Below, one piece after another: positions 12,292 to 24,771 of a stretch of DNA of 64,000 bases. This DNA is from Onchocerca lupi (lineage: Eukaryota; Nematoda; Chromadorea; Rhabditida; Onchocercidae), in the NCBI GenBank assembly GCA_028564675.1, contig JAOVVO010000051.1, forward strand, positions 1 through 64,000. The letters are read 5' to 3'. Below the pieces are notes generated by a model. That model did no database searches, was not told the DNA's origin, and saw only the letters and a list, made by a program, of their open reading frames with translations. The position numbers and the translations under genes are program-made. How positions within the stretch are numbered: the stretch's first letter is position 1; every line of letters begins with the position of its first letter.

Positions 12292-15200
12292 GCCAAGTTA
12301 AGCCAAACCAGTTCTGCGCTAATCTGTCGCTTATTATTCATCTCTCAATGTATTTATCGTTCATTTTGTAATAAGTGAAGGAGAAGTAATTATATCACTA
12401 TTAAAATGGAAAAATGTGACGCATTTTTGGGCTGCATTTCATTTTATTGATCCACTTTTGGGATGAATCAAATTACGACTTTTCATCAGTTGTTAAATTT
12501 TTTTGCAAAATTCAGAGATTTTCAACGTCAATATTGCTTTGCAATAGTGGACAAATTTGAGTATTTCAGATCTCATTTTCAATTGTATTTTCTTGATTTC
12601 AGAGCACTTTATTATAGGGAGAAATTGAATGGTTGAATGAAGCTTAAAAATGTCATTTTATACTTTATTAAATAATTGCTTGTTCGCTTTCTCATTAAAA
12701 CGTACTGGTAGTCTTCACAATTCCTTCTACCATTAATTTAATTATTTCTGAAAACTTGCATGGACTACATTAACACATTTGTGACTTTGCTTTGTTTGTT
12801 GTATTTCTTTTTAAATATTAATTCATTTTCCACTTTTTATTTCCAATACCATTTTGTTTTAAAATCAGTTTTAAAACAGTTTTTTTTCTCATTTCTCTTG
12901 TTCTATGTTTCTGTGATTTGTACAGTTCAGTGATTTTTTTTTTTGCGCACAATTTCTTATGTTATATAGTTGTATCTTGTAAGGTGTTCTAAAAATCTGT
13001 GCTTGAAATTAACTTTAATGGCAGAGGGACGAGTGTAACATGTGGTTGCGATCTATAATGCTTAGTCCTCTTTAATGTTCATGAATCTTTTTTATTTCAC
13101 CATTGGAAAATTTATGAATTTTGCTTTACTTTAATCTTACACTGTATATTGCATTTCATTATTTATAACTTTTTATTCCAGTAACAGTTTTCAAAAATAA
13201 TTTATGAATTTTGCTTTACTTTAATCTTACACTGTATATTACATTTCATTATTTATAACTTTTTATTCCAGTAACAGTTTTCAAAAATATGAAAGTTATT
13301 TCCTTATGTAATGAAGAGCTTTTTGTGCTGCTTTTTTAATTTTAAATCTATTAATTTCTTCCATCACTTATATTTAATCAGTTCGGTGTTCCTTATCTCC
13401 TTGACACATAGATTGAATATAATTTTAAGGTGAAGATGTTTAGTAATTAATTTCGGTGCTTTTTTTATCAGATTCTAAAATATATTTGAAAGAAAAATCC
13501 TTTTTCTTCAAGATAACAGTTCAGAACAGCCAAAACATCATTTATGAATATACTGTTGTCTTTTTCCTTCATTCACTTCGAAAAACTTTCTTTTGCAGAC
13601 GAAATCTTGAAAGGTAAAATCCGACAACAGTTGGAGGATTATGAGCATTAATCAGTTCAACCCTTATACGCATCAAATTCGTCACTGTTTTCTCTTACAA
13701 AATATTTTTGTTAAGTACTTCTCAATGGTCTTATTCAGAACGGATTTTTAAGAGCTTGGTGTCATCCCGATTATAAGGATAGGAAATTTTGAAGTAAGAA
13801 TTAGGTTTAAATCAGAAATATTAGTTTTTTAATTCCAAATTTCAAATTCTGACCTTTTTTTTTTGATTGCATGGCTATGACTGTTGTTGTTATCGTTTTT
13901 GTAAGGAATGAGAAAAAAAATATTTTTAAAGAAGGTGAGAGAAAGTTGAAAGATCTGTAAGATAAGGCTTAAGTTATTTTTATAACCATTTTAAAGATGC
14001 TTAATTTAAAAAATTTATGCTTAATTAGCCGCCGTCGACTGATGATAGTTTAAATTATTACTAATAAACATATACATAAATTGTTGGTTGTCCAGTCAAT
14101 AATCTGAAAGTATATTTTGTCAAAGTATATTGTCTTTTCAATCGTTAATTTATTGTTGTCTCATATTGCATTGTAGATTTGAACAGAATTTGTCCATTCG
14201 AATAATGCATGTGCGTGGTTGTATTTTCATGTGTATAACCAATATTTATTCAATGAGACAAATAATTTTTCGTTAATACCATCGCAAAAATTATCTGCTT
14301 AATTGCATCAGTTGATCAGAAAATTGCAGAAGTTTTGTTATGCGCAATTCGTAATCATGACTGATGTTGGTGCTCTTTTATCTACCATGTCATGTATGGC
14401 CACTTCAACAATATCTGCAAAATTGGGCAACTGTAAAAGTAGAATTAATAAGCTCTAAGACAAAGTTCTTATTTTAATAATTTTAATAAGAAAATTGAGA
14501 TGTTTCGATATAAAGGATAGTTATGCATAATTTTAACTTTTTTAGCTGCCGAAGATGAAAAGACCATCCTCTATTTTTTGAGAATCTTAGGTCGAATCTT
14601 TTCTTGCATTTATTTGAATACAATTAGTTGAAAAGTCAGAAGCGAGATTTCATATTCTCATCTAAATGGATAAAAAGATAAATTGAGCTAACAAACATCG
14701 ATTTTGTTTTTAAGTAATATTTTTCACACTAAAATGCAGGGAAGTCGATAGCAGTTCATCAATTGATATAACAAGTTAGTCAGACATGAATTTGTTGTTT
14801 ATCATTTGAAGTTGATATATGATGTTCAAAGATATGCGATTTCAGCAGATATAATGCACGATAGCCTTGCATAATGAAATAACTATAGGTGATTGCGTTG
14901 CACTAACAATTTTGCTAATGAATTTAGAAGGTATTTCAATTTTTCATCAGTCTCGATTAATTCTGATTATTTTTTTAAAAAACAAATTATTGCCTGGTAG
15001 TATTGAAGATTGGTTACAGCAGTAAAATATCCCTCTTGATTCGACGAAATATAAACCTAATATTATGGCGATGTCGAAAAACTTCTTGTCCTGACTGGAA
15101 AAATTTGATTTTAGATTTTCTGAAAATCTCAACCCGATTATGGAAATAAAAACAAGGGACAACCCAAATTACTCTCGTTATGTTGCCATTTGTTCTTCCC

Positions 15201-16621
15201 GAAAATTACCAAATTTCCTATTTATTTGATTCCGCAATTAGTGTAGAAGAATCATCTTAATATTTTTTATAAATATTAAAAGAATTGGATTAATTATGGA
15301 TCGTGCAACCATATTAGGTGAATCATGAGAACTTCAACAATTATTCATTTTTATCATGAGGTATTATTTGTTCTATTATTGGTAACATTCACACATTAGA
15401 TGACTCGTTCTACTTACTTCAGGAATATCAAAAAATCATTTAAATTGAAATGAGTTCATGGAATAAAAGTTACCTACATTTATACTGAAAAATAGAATAC
15501 CACTGAAGTTCTGAAAGAAGAATTCCATTACAGAATTCTACAACACTGTTGCGTACTGATCCTTGGAAAATCACAAGAAAAATTCAATATTGGCAAAATA
15601 TATAGGAAATTTTAAATTTCAGTAATAAAGGAAACAGGTCCTGCTTTTTGCTCATCTCCTGGAAAAGCATTACAAATTGTGGCATCAATTTCGATTTGGG
15701 TATGAATCAAATGCATGTTGCTTTGGCTTGAAAACATTCAGTAGAAATACTACGAAATTTTAAAGTTCAAATCAATCGGAAGAAATAAGCATTATAGCTG
15801 TTCCATGCGAAGGCGATTCTTGTTACTTGCGAAATTGTTTGAGTAATTTGAAACGCAGTTAGACAGCATGGAAAGGACGCAGTTCACACCTTGCACGACT
15901 CATTCGTCATCTTATTAGCATTGCCTTACAGCAAAAACAACTAATGTACGTATCTTTCAATCAAAATTCTACTCAGGACGTATATTTTTATCCATTCACT
16001 AACGAACGATCATCAGTAGGAAAAAAAGAAAACAGTGGCTTCGAAATGTTTTTTTTGTAGATTTTCTTTCTGAATCCATACATTTCCATTTAAATTTCTT
16101 GTACTTCAACTAAATTTCCATCTATCGCTGAAATTCGTTTGTGCTTTTTGCTACTAAATTTACAAAAGTGCAAGAAAGGAAGATTATCTGATTTGAAAAT
16201 TGAAGTTTTAAATAGTCCACTAAATGAAGGCATACAGGCTTGAATATAAAATCGTTTTGCCTTCACTGAGAATTCATATCGCTCTAGAGATCAAAATTCA
16301 TACTGTTTGATTGGATTTGATTGAAGTTCTTCAGTTTCATATTAGGAATCTAAAAATAGCAATCATATATTACTGAGGTATCCTTTAGATGGGCAGCTTT
16401 TAATTTCAGATATGCTTTCAATTTGAGGCATATTGTGCTTTAGAAGCTATGAAGATAAAAGGCTCAATTAGATGAATATGAGGACTTTTTAAAACGATGT
16501 CATTTAAAAAATTGAGAGTGCACAAAATTGATTGTAAAATCGATATGAGTCTGCAAGGAACTGAAGAAAATGGAACAAAATCTTGTTCTTGTCTTTCTTG
16601 GGCTCCACTTGTGATGGTGGG
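12292..16621. other. Gene-poor interval between ppk-1 and the synaptotagmin gene
   Basis: Contains a possible alternative terminal exon of ppk-1 (acceptor TTTTGCAG at 13591-13598, then ACG AAA TCT TGA), a 90-bp tandem repeat and a possible polyadenylation signal (aataaa near 14063). Otherwise long AT-rich sequence with no open frame I could tie to a protein. Confidence 0.5.
13111..13290 (+). repeat. Two tandem copies of a 90-bp unit
   Basis: 13111-13200 and 13201-13290 are the same apart from about two bases (gcattt versus acattt; final a versus t). Each copy contains 'tttttattccag', a good worm-type splice acceptor. Near identity suggests a recent duplication. Confidence 0.95.
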
Positions 16622-19600
16622 ATGATCGCAGTCAAGCCCTCAACTACTTTCTACTTCTCTTCCAGTAAGTTATTTTTTTTGAAAAGAATCTTGAGCTTGT
16701 ATTAAGTTTGAAGAAAAAGAAGAAAAATTGATTTAAAAAAGCACACCTTCTGCGAAACATAAAACATAGAAGTATGATGAAAATTTTCATGTTAATATCA
16801 TTTTGATATTTTTGAATCATGTTTCGATAATTTCAAAAAATATCAAAAGACGATTTAAAAGTATCAAAAAAATGATTTAAAAATATTAAAAAAGGTGTGA
16901 AAAAAAAGTTCATTTATTACTTGAATTGTAGATTATTTGAGCTCAAAAACTGAAAAAAAAAGGGAGGTGCAAGTAGTTTCTTCATGACTTATTCTAATTT
17001 AATTTTTTAATGAAATGCTACGAGATTAGAATAATTTGTAACGAAATAAGAGTACTGTGATCATAAAAAAAAAAAAAAAAAACTATAAAAAAAAGGTTTT
17101 TTTTTTGTTTTGTTAGAGCTTATTTCAATTTACCATGGATTTCCCGTTAAAATTACTCATCTGAAGTTGATTTAAAGCTTCACAAGGCTAAATTATGAAA
17201 AGAATAAAGTCTTCACATTGTTTAAATTGCTTAGTGAGTATTATGATTTTGTTTGCTTCATCGATATTTCGAAAACTAAAGCAAAGAGTGAACTAAGAAG
17301 AAAAGAGAAAGGAAGAAGATTCCTTTCCACTTACCAAAAAAATAATTATCTGAAGATGCCCAAACATGATTGCGAATCATATTTATGAAGTGAACATCGA
17401 CTAATTTTCATAATTTCCAAGATATTGCAAATTTATTTGTCAAATCTCAAATTTGATGTCACGAACATTGGCCCTCATTTTTCTTGAATAATAAATTAGT
17501 TTATTTATTACAGATGTGATCTTGTATTTGATAATTGGTGTAGCTGGTTTTGTATACTTGGCAGTTTTGTCGGTTTGCATCCTTCGACGAAAACGATATG
17601 CAAGTTTAAAGAAACGCGATTTTTTGATTGAACCGCGCATTGCGGTAGCCTTAAAATATGAGAACGAAAGAGGTCCAGGAGGTTTAAAAAACTCACCATC
17701 ATCAGTCTCATCATCATTTTCTTCCGATAGCTCGAGCTCCACTCCTTTAGTACCAACTCAATCATCCATTCTTTCACCACAACCAATAAGTCGATTATCT
17801 CTCTCGCAATTGGGACCACATCGAGGATTTATAAATTTCACCCTTCGCTATAATATTGAGAATTCAACGTTACAGGTAAAACTAGATGAAATTGTGCGTC
17901 TGAAAAGATCAAAAATTATTCCCATATGTGATGATTTGTAATTTTAATGCATGATAATCATATTTTACATTCTCAATTTCTTATACAAGCTTTAGAGAAC
18001 GGAAGAAGATTGCATCAAGTGCAAATAACTTTGACAAAATCCAACAGCACTAATCAGGTGCACTTGAGCGAACATTTGTCGAAGAATGTCTCCATTTTTT
18101 CCAATTTTCCTTTTCTTTTTTTCAAATACATTCCGTTATACACTAGTACTTATTAGTCCTATTGAGCAGCTTGCAGGTGAATATAATATCTTGTCGGGAT
18201 CTGCCAGAATTATTGGTAGCATCCAATGGTCAGTGTCTCCTGGAACCATATGTTAAGCTTCAACTGCTTCCCGAGAAACAACACCGCGTTAAGACTCGTC
18301 TTCTTCGTGCATCCAGAAATCCGAAGTACGATGAAGTATTTTCCATGTATGGAATGGATAGATTGCAACTCGCCACAACCAGTTTACATTTTGCGGTTAG
18401 AATATCTTCACTAATTCTGAAACAACAAATTCAATGGCTAGAATTAATATACTATAATTTTTGATGAAATGAATGATTTTCTATTCATAATTGTTTTAGC
18501 TGGCTTACTTTGACTTGCTAGCCATCTTTACCACGAGAACTTTTATTTTGCATTACTAATACTACTTTTAGTTTAAATATACTTTGAAAGTGTTACTCTC
18601 TTTTCCAATATATTTTAGGTTATTGCATTCGATCGCTACAGCCGAGATACACTGCTAGGTGAAGCAGTATATCCACTAAAAGATGCAGATTTATTAAACA
18701 ATGATATGACGACAGTAGATCTGAAATTGGAAGGTCGTGGAAAGAATTCAAATAACGATAATCGTGGACAACTATTGCTATCATTGTGTTATCAGCCAGC
18801 TACACATAGGGTTACAGTTGTATTGCTTAAAGCAAAAGATTTGCCAAAATTGGATATCAGTGGAATGGCTGGTAAGCTAAATTTTTAACTAATTTCTTTA
18901 ATAATTTATTTATTCAATTTAATTCCCACTTATTCAGACATTCGCTTATTTTTTAGATAGTTTTAAACTAGAATTTTAAATTAAGAAAATAAATCTTTTT
19001 TGTAACTGTTGATTAATAAATTTTTAAATTCTAAGATTTTTTTTAACTGGTAGAATAATTTAAAAATCTTTGAGAGTCATATTTTCAAGATCATGTTTTT
19101 AAAAAGATAATTTTCAATCTAAAATTTCTGACTCTTAATCAAAAAATTTATTTCTTTAGATATTTTAATTCTTTTTAACTTCTTTAATTTTTGTTTCTAA
19201 ATATGATTGCTTGGTTTTTGTTTCTATTCAGTGTCGATTTTTTACTTTTTTTCATCAGTTTATTAATTTTTTTTTTTTATGAGTGACTCTTGTTCTTTTA
19301 CTTCAAGCATTTTGGTGTGGTTTTTGGTCTGTAGTTACTTTTTTAATTTTGAGAAATGTGGTGTTAATAAGATATTAAATTTGTCACTTTCCCTTGATTA
19401 TGTAGCTAAAATCATTAAAACTAAAAACCATCTAAAACTCTCTTGATTCTTAATTCGGCGGTATTCATATTCCAACATTTTGCTTAACTCATATCATGAC
19501 ATTTTAGCTCAAATCACTTTTAATTTTTACTAATTCATTTCAATGCAATTTTAATTTTATAATATCTTTTAAAATTTTTGTACCTTTCTCACTTCAATTT

Positions 19601-20199
19601 TAGATCCATACGTCAAAATTTATTTGCTGTATAAAGATCAGCGAATTTCCAAGAAGAAAAGTCATGTGAAAAAATGTACGCTATCACCAGTTTACAATGA
19701 ATCGTTTGTTTTCGAGTTGCCATGCACTGAGGAACAAGATTTGGATAATGTTAACTTTGAAATTATGGTTATGGACTGGGATCGTCTGACTAAAAATGAG
19801 GTATTTCAAATTCCGCTTACAAATTGAATCAACTTACATTAAAAAGCAAAGGACCGCGTGATTTCAAAATGAAGACTGCCGAAATTTTGAGTTTCTTCAT
19901 CGAGAATTTATGGCTCTTTTTAAAACATCAGAATTATAGTCATCGTTACAAATCAGTGAATATATACGGATTATAAAATAAAATTTTTTATATGGAAAAA
20001 TACAGTCTGAAAATCTCTCTGCAATTAAGTTGAAATAATATGTTCATCTATTTTGAGAATGCTTAATGAATTTAAAAACTTAAATCTTTTTTTTCAGGTG
20101 ATGGGTAAATGTTTTATTGGATCTAATGATGAGCATTGGCTTCAAGTACGGAACAATCCACGACGACAGATAGCTGAATGGCATCAACTGTCCATATGA
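16622..20199 (+). CDS. snt-4: Synaptotagmin of the SYT4/SYT11 class
   Basis: Vesicle membrane protein with a short N-terminus, one membrane segment and two C2 domains, acting in vesicle traffic and secretion. Exons: 16622-16664, 17514-17875, 18177-18395, 18619-18871, 19604-19800, 20098-20199; about 391 residues. The start exon (MIAVKPSTTF...) was chosen because its donor CCA/GTAAGT leaves one base, the phase exon 2 needs. Seen: membrane segment 'VILYLIIGVAGFVYLAV', basic 'RRKR', Ser-rich linker, C2A, 'GQLLLSLCYQPAT', C2B with 'ADPYVKIYLLY', and the C-terminal 'PRRQIAEWHQLS' typical of the family. In C2A the loop residues are E (LEPYV), A and T where Ca2+ binders have Asp, so C2A probably does not bind Ca2+. 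SYT4/11 already carry a substitution at the 'A' site. C2B keeps four of five acidic Asp positions, with Glu at the last. The gene name is a best match by class. Possible AATAAA at 20393-20398. Confidence 0.9.
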
Positions 20200-20399
20200 A
20201 ATGGAAATCGAAAAATTTCCGAAAAATATTTCCCTTACTGTCATATTTTCCTGATTATATTACTAAGATTTTCAATGGAAATTACGATCATTCAATCGAT
20301 CAGATTTATAAGTATGGATGTAAAAGTCATTCAACAATCAAAATAGTATAATATAACTTCAACATTTCATCCGAATATATGTACGTATTGTTAATAAAT

Positions 20400-21971
20400 A
20401 TGATAAAAGTAGAGCGATTATTTGCATATTGTGCCAATTTTAAAAAAGTTTTATTACCATATCCAAATCAAATATCATTAAAAGAAAAAAAAATGAAATG
20501 TCCTAAAAAGAAATTGTTGTTAAGGCCATAATAGACATAGAGAGTGCAACTGATTTTCAGCACTTTTTTTCCAAAGAAAATTGAATGGTTGAACTAATAA
20601 TGGCTGATGACACACTGTCCTGAGATTTAACCTACAAGACCATTAAATTTATGTTCTTAATCATATCGAATACACCAATATATTTCTCCTCGTTACGTAT
20701 GTTTTAGCGTATCACAAATGCTTTCAATGATTCCATCAACGTCATGCAGTTAAAAAAACTCTGCCTTAGCGTCCACAACATATTAAATTAAAAAAAAAAA
20801 AAAAAAAAAAAAAGGTCAAAATTACTTAAAACGACAATATAATTGCACCATTTGCCGTTGTTATATCATGTCATTACGGCATTATATCATGCTGGAATTT
20901 AAACTATTTCAACTTTTCAGTCTGATAACCCAGAAGCAGTCGTGATATGTTAGCATATTGAGTCAACTCAATTAATCCTAGAAGTTATTCAATAAATCAT
21001 AACGACTGAATTGTTTGCACACAAAATTTAGGAATAATTCTTATTTCTCAAATCGGCAAATCATTTTATCGATACGAACGATTACTCTAAAAACTGAAAA
21101 AAATCTCGAAATAATAAATATATCACATACTACAAAGATGCACCTAAATTTCAGCTTAAAAAATGTCATCGTAAATTTGCCTATGCTGTTACTTTCTTTT
21201 GAATCTTATGCTTGAGAATATTCCGTATTCAACGGTTCCTTTCATCTAGAGATTATATAAAATAAACAATGGAAAAAGAAAACTATTTATACAGTTATTT
21301 GTGCAAAAGATTAATTAAATCATTCTACTATTAATTTCTTTAGAATCAGATTTTGAAAATTAAAGTGGTCATGTCTTTTATCCAATCGAAATTGTTTCAA
21401 TACAAACAGTTTTTTTTTTAACACTTTTATTCTGTATGAAGAAAATCGCCACCATTGCACCAATAATTGGCAGTAATAATTTTGTGCTCATAGTTCAAAA
21501 TGTTCAATTTTAGATTTAGGAATGAAATGTTCGGCAACACTAGATGTTATAATAAAAGATTCCAAAAGAGAAAAAAATTTTTCCCTAATTTATTAACCAA
21601 GTCAATGGAAAATGAGATTTATTAGTATAGAATACATTCAATAATGGTCTAACTTTTTACAAATCTTCTCACTGGAAGCTACTTATTCCACAGAAGTCGA
21701 ATGAATTTCTTTCGAAAAATGCAAATTGAAGAGAAAAGGAAATTTTTTCTAAAATAAAAAAGAAAGAAGAGTTATCTTAATTTAATTTTTTGAAGCGATA
21801 TTTTAACACACTGTCTAGGGCAAAAACGTTCTTATGATGTGATTCTTATCCAGTCAAATACAGAATTGCTAGAAACTTATTAAGATAGCATTTTCAAATT
21901 GGATCGAAATAATAACATGCAATATTCTAATCCATGAACTTCACGGTACTTCTTGATATCAAAATTAACTA
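20400..21971. other. Interval between convergent genes, no gene seen
   Basis: Lies between the 3' ends of the synaptotagmin and KAS genes. It holds a run of about 23 A at 20791-20813 and AT-rich sequence. An ORF at 21015-21215 has no recognisable similarity and looks like chance. Confidence 0.5.
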
Positions 21972-24254
21972 TTAAGGTTTTTCTATTGCTGATAAACATA
22001 AAGCAGCATGTGACCCGCCAAAACCAAAAGAATTAACCAAGGCAACTCGTTCGTTATTCCATCCTTCTGATTGTTTAAGAAAACGTAAATTCTCTTTAAT
22101 ATCGCTTTCTTCCAGTCCGACGTTCCCCACCAATTTACTTTCTTTAACACACATTGCTGTGATAGCTGTTTCAATAGCACCAGCTGCAGCCAAAGTATGA
22201 CCTATATGACCTGTAATATAAAAATTATTTCGATAGATTAAAAATTTTGTTGATATGCAACGAAACTGTTTTTAAAACTCATCCAAGAGATTTATTTTCA
22301 AATCTCGATGCTTTAAATCAAGATTTAAAGATTGACAATATTTACTTAATTGAATTGGGAATTAAATAAATCCATGCATATAAACTTAATAAAGTTCAGA
22401 TAACAAGAAGAATAACTAATCTTTAATCGACGAAACTGCAACACCAGGAAAAAGACGAGCAATAGCTAGCGATTCGAAACGATCACCAAGTATTGTCGAA
22501 GTTGCGTGGGCGTTCACATATGTAACCTGCTTTGGATTAATGCTTGAGTCAATCAAGCATCGTTCCATACTTAGAAAAGCTCCGATACCGTCTTCTGATG
22601 GCACCGTTAAATGATAAGCGTCGCCTGCGACACCTTTAAAGATTAAAAAAATCAGTAAATCTCAAATCTGTTCACTTACTGGTCAATTTTTTTCCCAAAT
22701 AAATTTGACTTTGATTACAAATGATTTCAAAATTGTTCATGTTGAATTGGCATATGAGAAATAATTCCAGATTTTAGCAAATGTGAATCAAGGTCATTCA
22801 AAGGTTCGATGTCAAAATTTAATCTTTTATTAATTACAAATTAATTAACTACAAAGAAGCTTACCATATCCCAAAACTTCAGCATAAATATTCGCTTTCC
22901 GCTTAAGTGCCTCTTCCATTTCTTCCAGAACCAAAATTGCAGCACCTTCACTTAATACGAATCCGTCACGCCGTTTGTCAAACGGTCGTGAACAAGTCAT
23001 GGTTAGTGCTCTGAATTTTAGATAAAAAGAATAATCCAAAATCCAAAAACCTCTGCAAAAGTCCAGTAATATCTAAACAAACTAGAATCAGTCAACACAT
23101 ATTGAATTGATGCACATTAGACCTGATTTTATTATAATATTTACTAATACATTATTTTTTTAAATATTTTGTTTCTATTGCTTATAATTAATAAACTTAT
23201 TTTAAAACAAGGGAATTCCAGAACAGTAAGGATCGGAATTAAATTATAAGTCTATGAAGATTATTTCTGAATCATTTATACAAACAACTGCACTTAGGAG
23301 GGAACAGATAATGGAGAACACTCAATATAAAAATCAAAACCTCATCTGACTGAATCCAATTACTGCTATACTATTGACACATGCTTCGGTTGCACCTGCA
23401 AGCATACGTTTCGCTCGACCCATCCTAATAAATGTTGCTGAATCTCCAACACTATGCAAACCAGTTGCGCACGCGGTACAAGAGCTTAGTTGTGGTCCAC
23501 GCATACCAAATCTTAAATTAAACAAATATTTCTGCAGAAGTGAATAATGAGCTTGCTCCACAAGAGCGGTAAGTCAACCCAAAAATCCAAAATTAATCGT
23601 TCAATTTTAGAAAAATAACAAATTACACCAAGAACGCACTTGATACTCACATGCCCTGCTGGCATGTTGGTCAGAATCCGTGGTATGAAAAAAGGTGTTA
23701 CTCGTCGTCCTTTACCTTCTGCAATTTGTTTACCCACGTCGTAAATTAACTCCAGATCAGCTATACCCATCCCAACATTAACACCAGTTTCTTCCATGTG
23801 ACATTCCTTTAAACCAGCATCTTTTACCGCTTCTTCTGCTGCAACGACTGCTAGCACACTGCCTAGAATTTAAAAAAGTCAATCGTCTTAAAATTAACAT
23901 ACAATCAAATAGGGAAATACATACAGAAGGCCCTGAAAATGCATTAACTGTGAGTTCGATTTAATTTTCAGTTTCCTAAAATGTATAAAATTACCGACTT
24001 CTTTTATGAACAAAAACCTCAATGAAAATACCTCTGCTCATTCGTTTTAACTCTCGAGAGGACCACGAAGTCAAATCAAGACCATTTCCACCACATTTCG
24101 AAACTCGTCCCACAATTATTTTAAGTTTTTCATCATGTTGTAGAGCAACATTATTAGCCAGCAAATTGTCAAATAAAAGTCTTTTACCAACACCAAATGG
24201 ACTTACAATACCTATACCCGTTATTACAACTCGTTTCATTGAATCTAAAAACAT
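21972..24254 (-). CDS. Beta-ketoacyl-ACP synthase (KAS II / OXSM type)
   Basis: Condensing enzyme of type II fatty acid synthesis, in animals the mitochondrial OXSM that supplies octanoate for lipoate. Exons (5' to 3'): 24254-24032, 23862-23640, 23511-23341, 23010-22865, 22633-22421, 22210-21972; 404 residues against about 412 for FabF. Catalytic residues seen: Cys163 in 'SSCTACATG', His297 in 'NAHATST', Lys325 and His330 in 'IKGHIGH'. 'NSFGFGG' near the end is also conserved, but is followed by S-H where most members have T-N. Exon 5 ends AAAG/ATTAGT: the donor is AT, not GT, yet phase and alignment require splicing exactly there. The first ATG (MFLDS) and an internal one (MKRVV, 24239) are both possible starts; no clear mitochondrial presequence was seen, so a further upstream exon is possible. 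It is the last gene of a four-gene minus-strand run. Confidence 0.9.
22415..22421 (-). other. Non-canonical AT splice donor in the KAS gene
   Basis: On the minus strand the exon/intron joint reads AAAG/ATTAGT, the exon ending at 22421. A normal donor here would be AAAG/GTTAGT, so a single G-to-A change at the first intron base explains it. The acceptor is normal (ATATTACAG, exon from 22210). Without this splice the frame ends after one extra codon. Confidence 0.75.
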
Positions 24255-24771
24255 TGTGAGTAAAAGTTAAGCATTTTACTCCGGTAATGTCTTCAAAATA
24301 ATTTCAGATTATAGAAGCGTAGGCAGCTTACTGAATTGAATATCAACATTACACAAATCCTAATATACGATGCTAAATTATGTTATGCGCTTTTTTCTTG
24401 GTCCAGTTTTTGAAAGTAACTATCTATCTTATAGATCGATCTAAAGTTCAAGTACTAAACTGCTTATATTTGTTTAATTAGAAAATTTCCTACATTATAT
24501 GCTAACTTAATTTCAGTTTAAAATGCACACATGAAATCCAAATAAATCTAACTTATATTTAATTGAAAAACAACAGTTTATTTGCTCATAGTGAGCTCCA
24601 ATTTAAAGTGTTGATAAAGAAACATGAAAAATTTATGCCACACTTTATAACAGATTAACAGAAGATTAACAGCAAACTGCATATGACAGAACAATAATAT
24701 ATGAAGACTAATTAACATGAACAATCAGCTCAACGAAATCATGGACAACAGCATTTCTCAAAAACCATACT

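Noticed and set aside
14947..15162. 71-codon minus-strand ORF
   Set aside because: No similarity, no splice context; AT-rich chance frame.
17440..17819. Minus-strand ORFs of about 100 codons
   Set aside because: Antisense shadows of synaptotagmin exon 2, whose plus-strand reading is supported by the membrane segment and splice phase.
17998..18057. Possible 60-nt extra exon in the synaptotagmin gene
   Set aside because: It is in phase and has usable sites, but would insert 20 residues inside the C2A domain where no family member has them.
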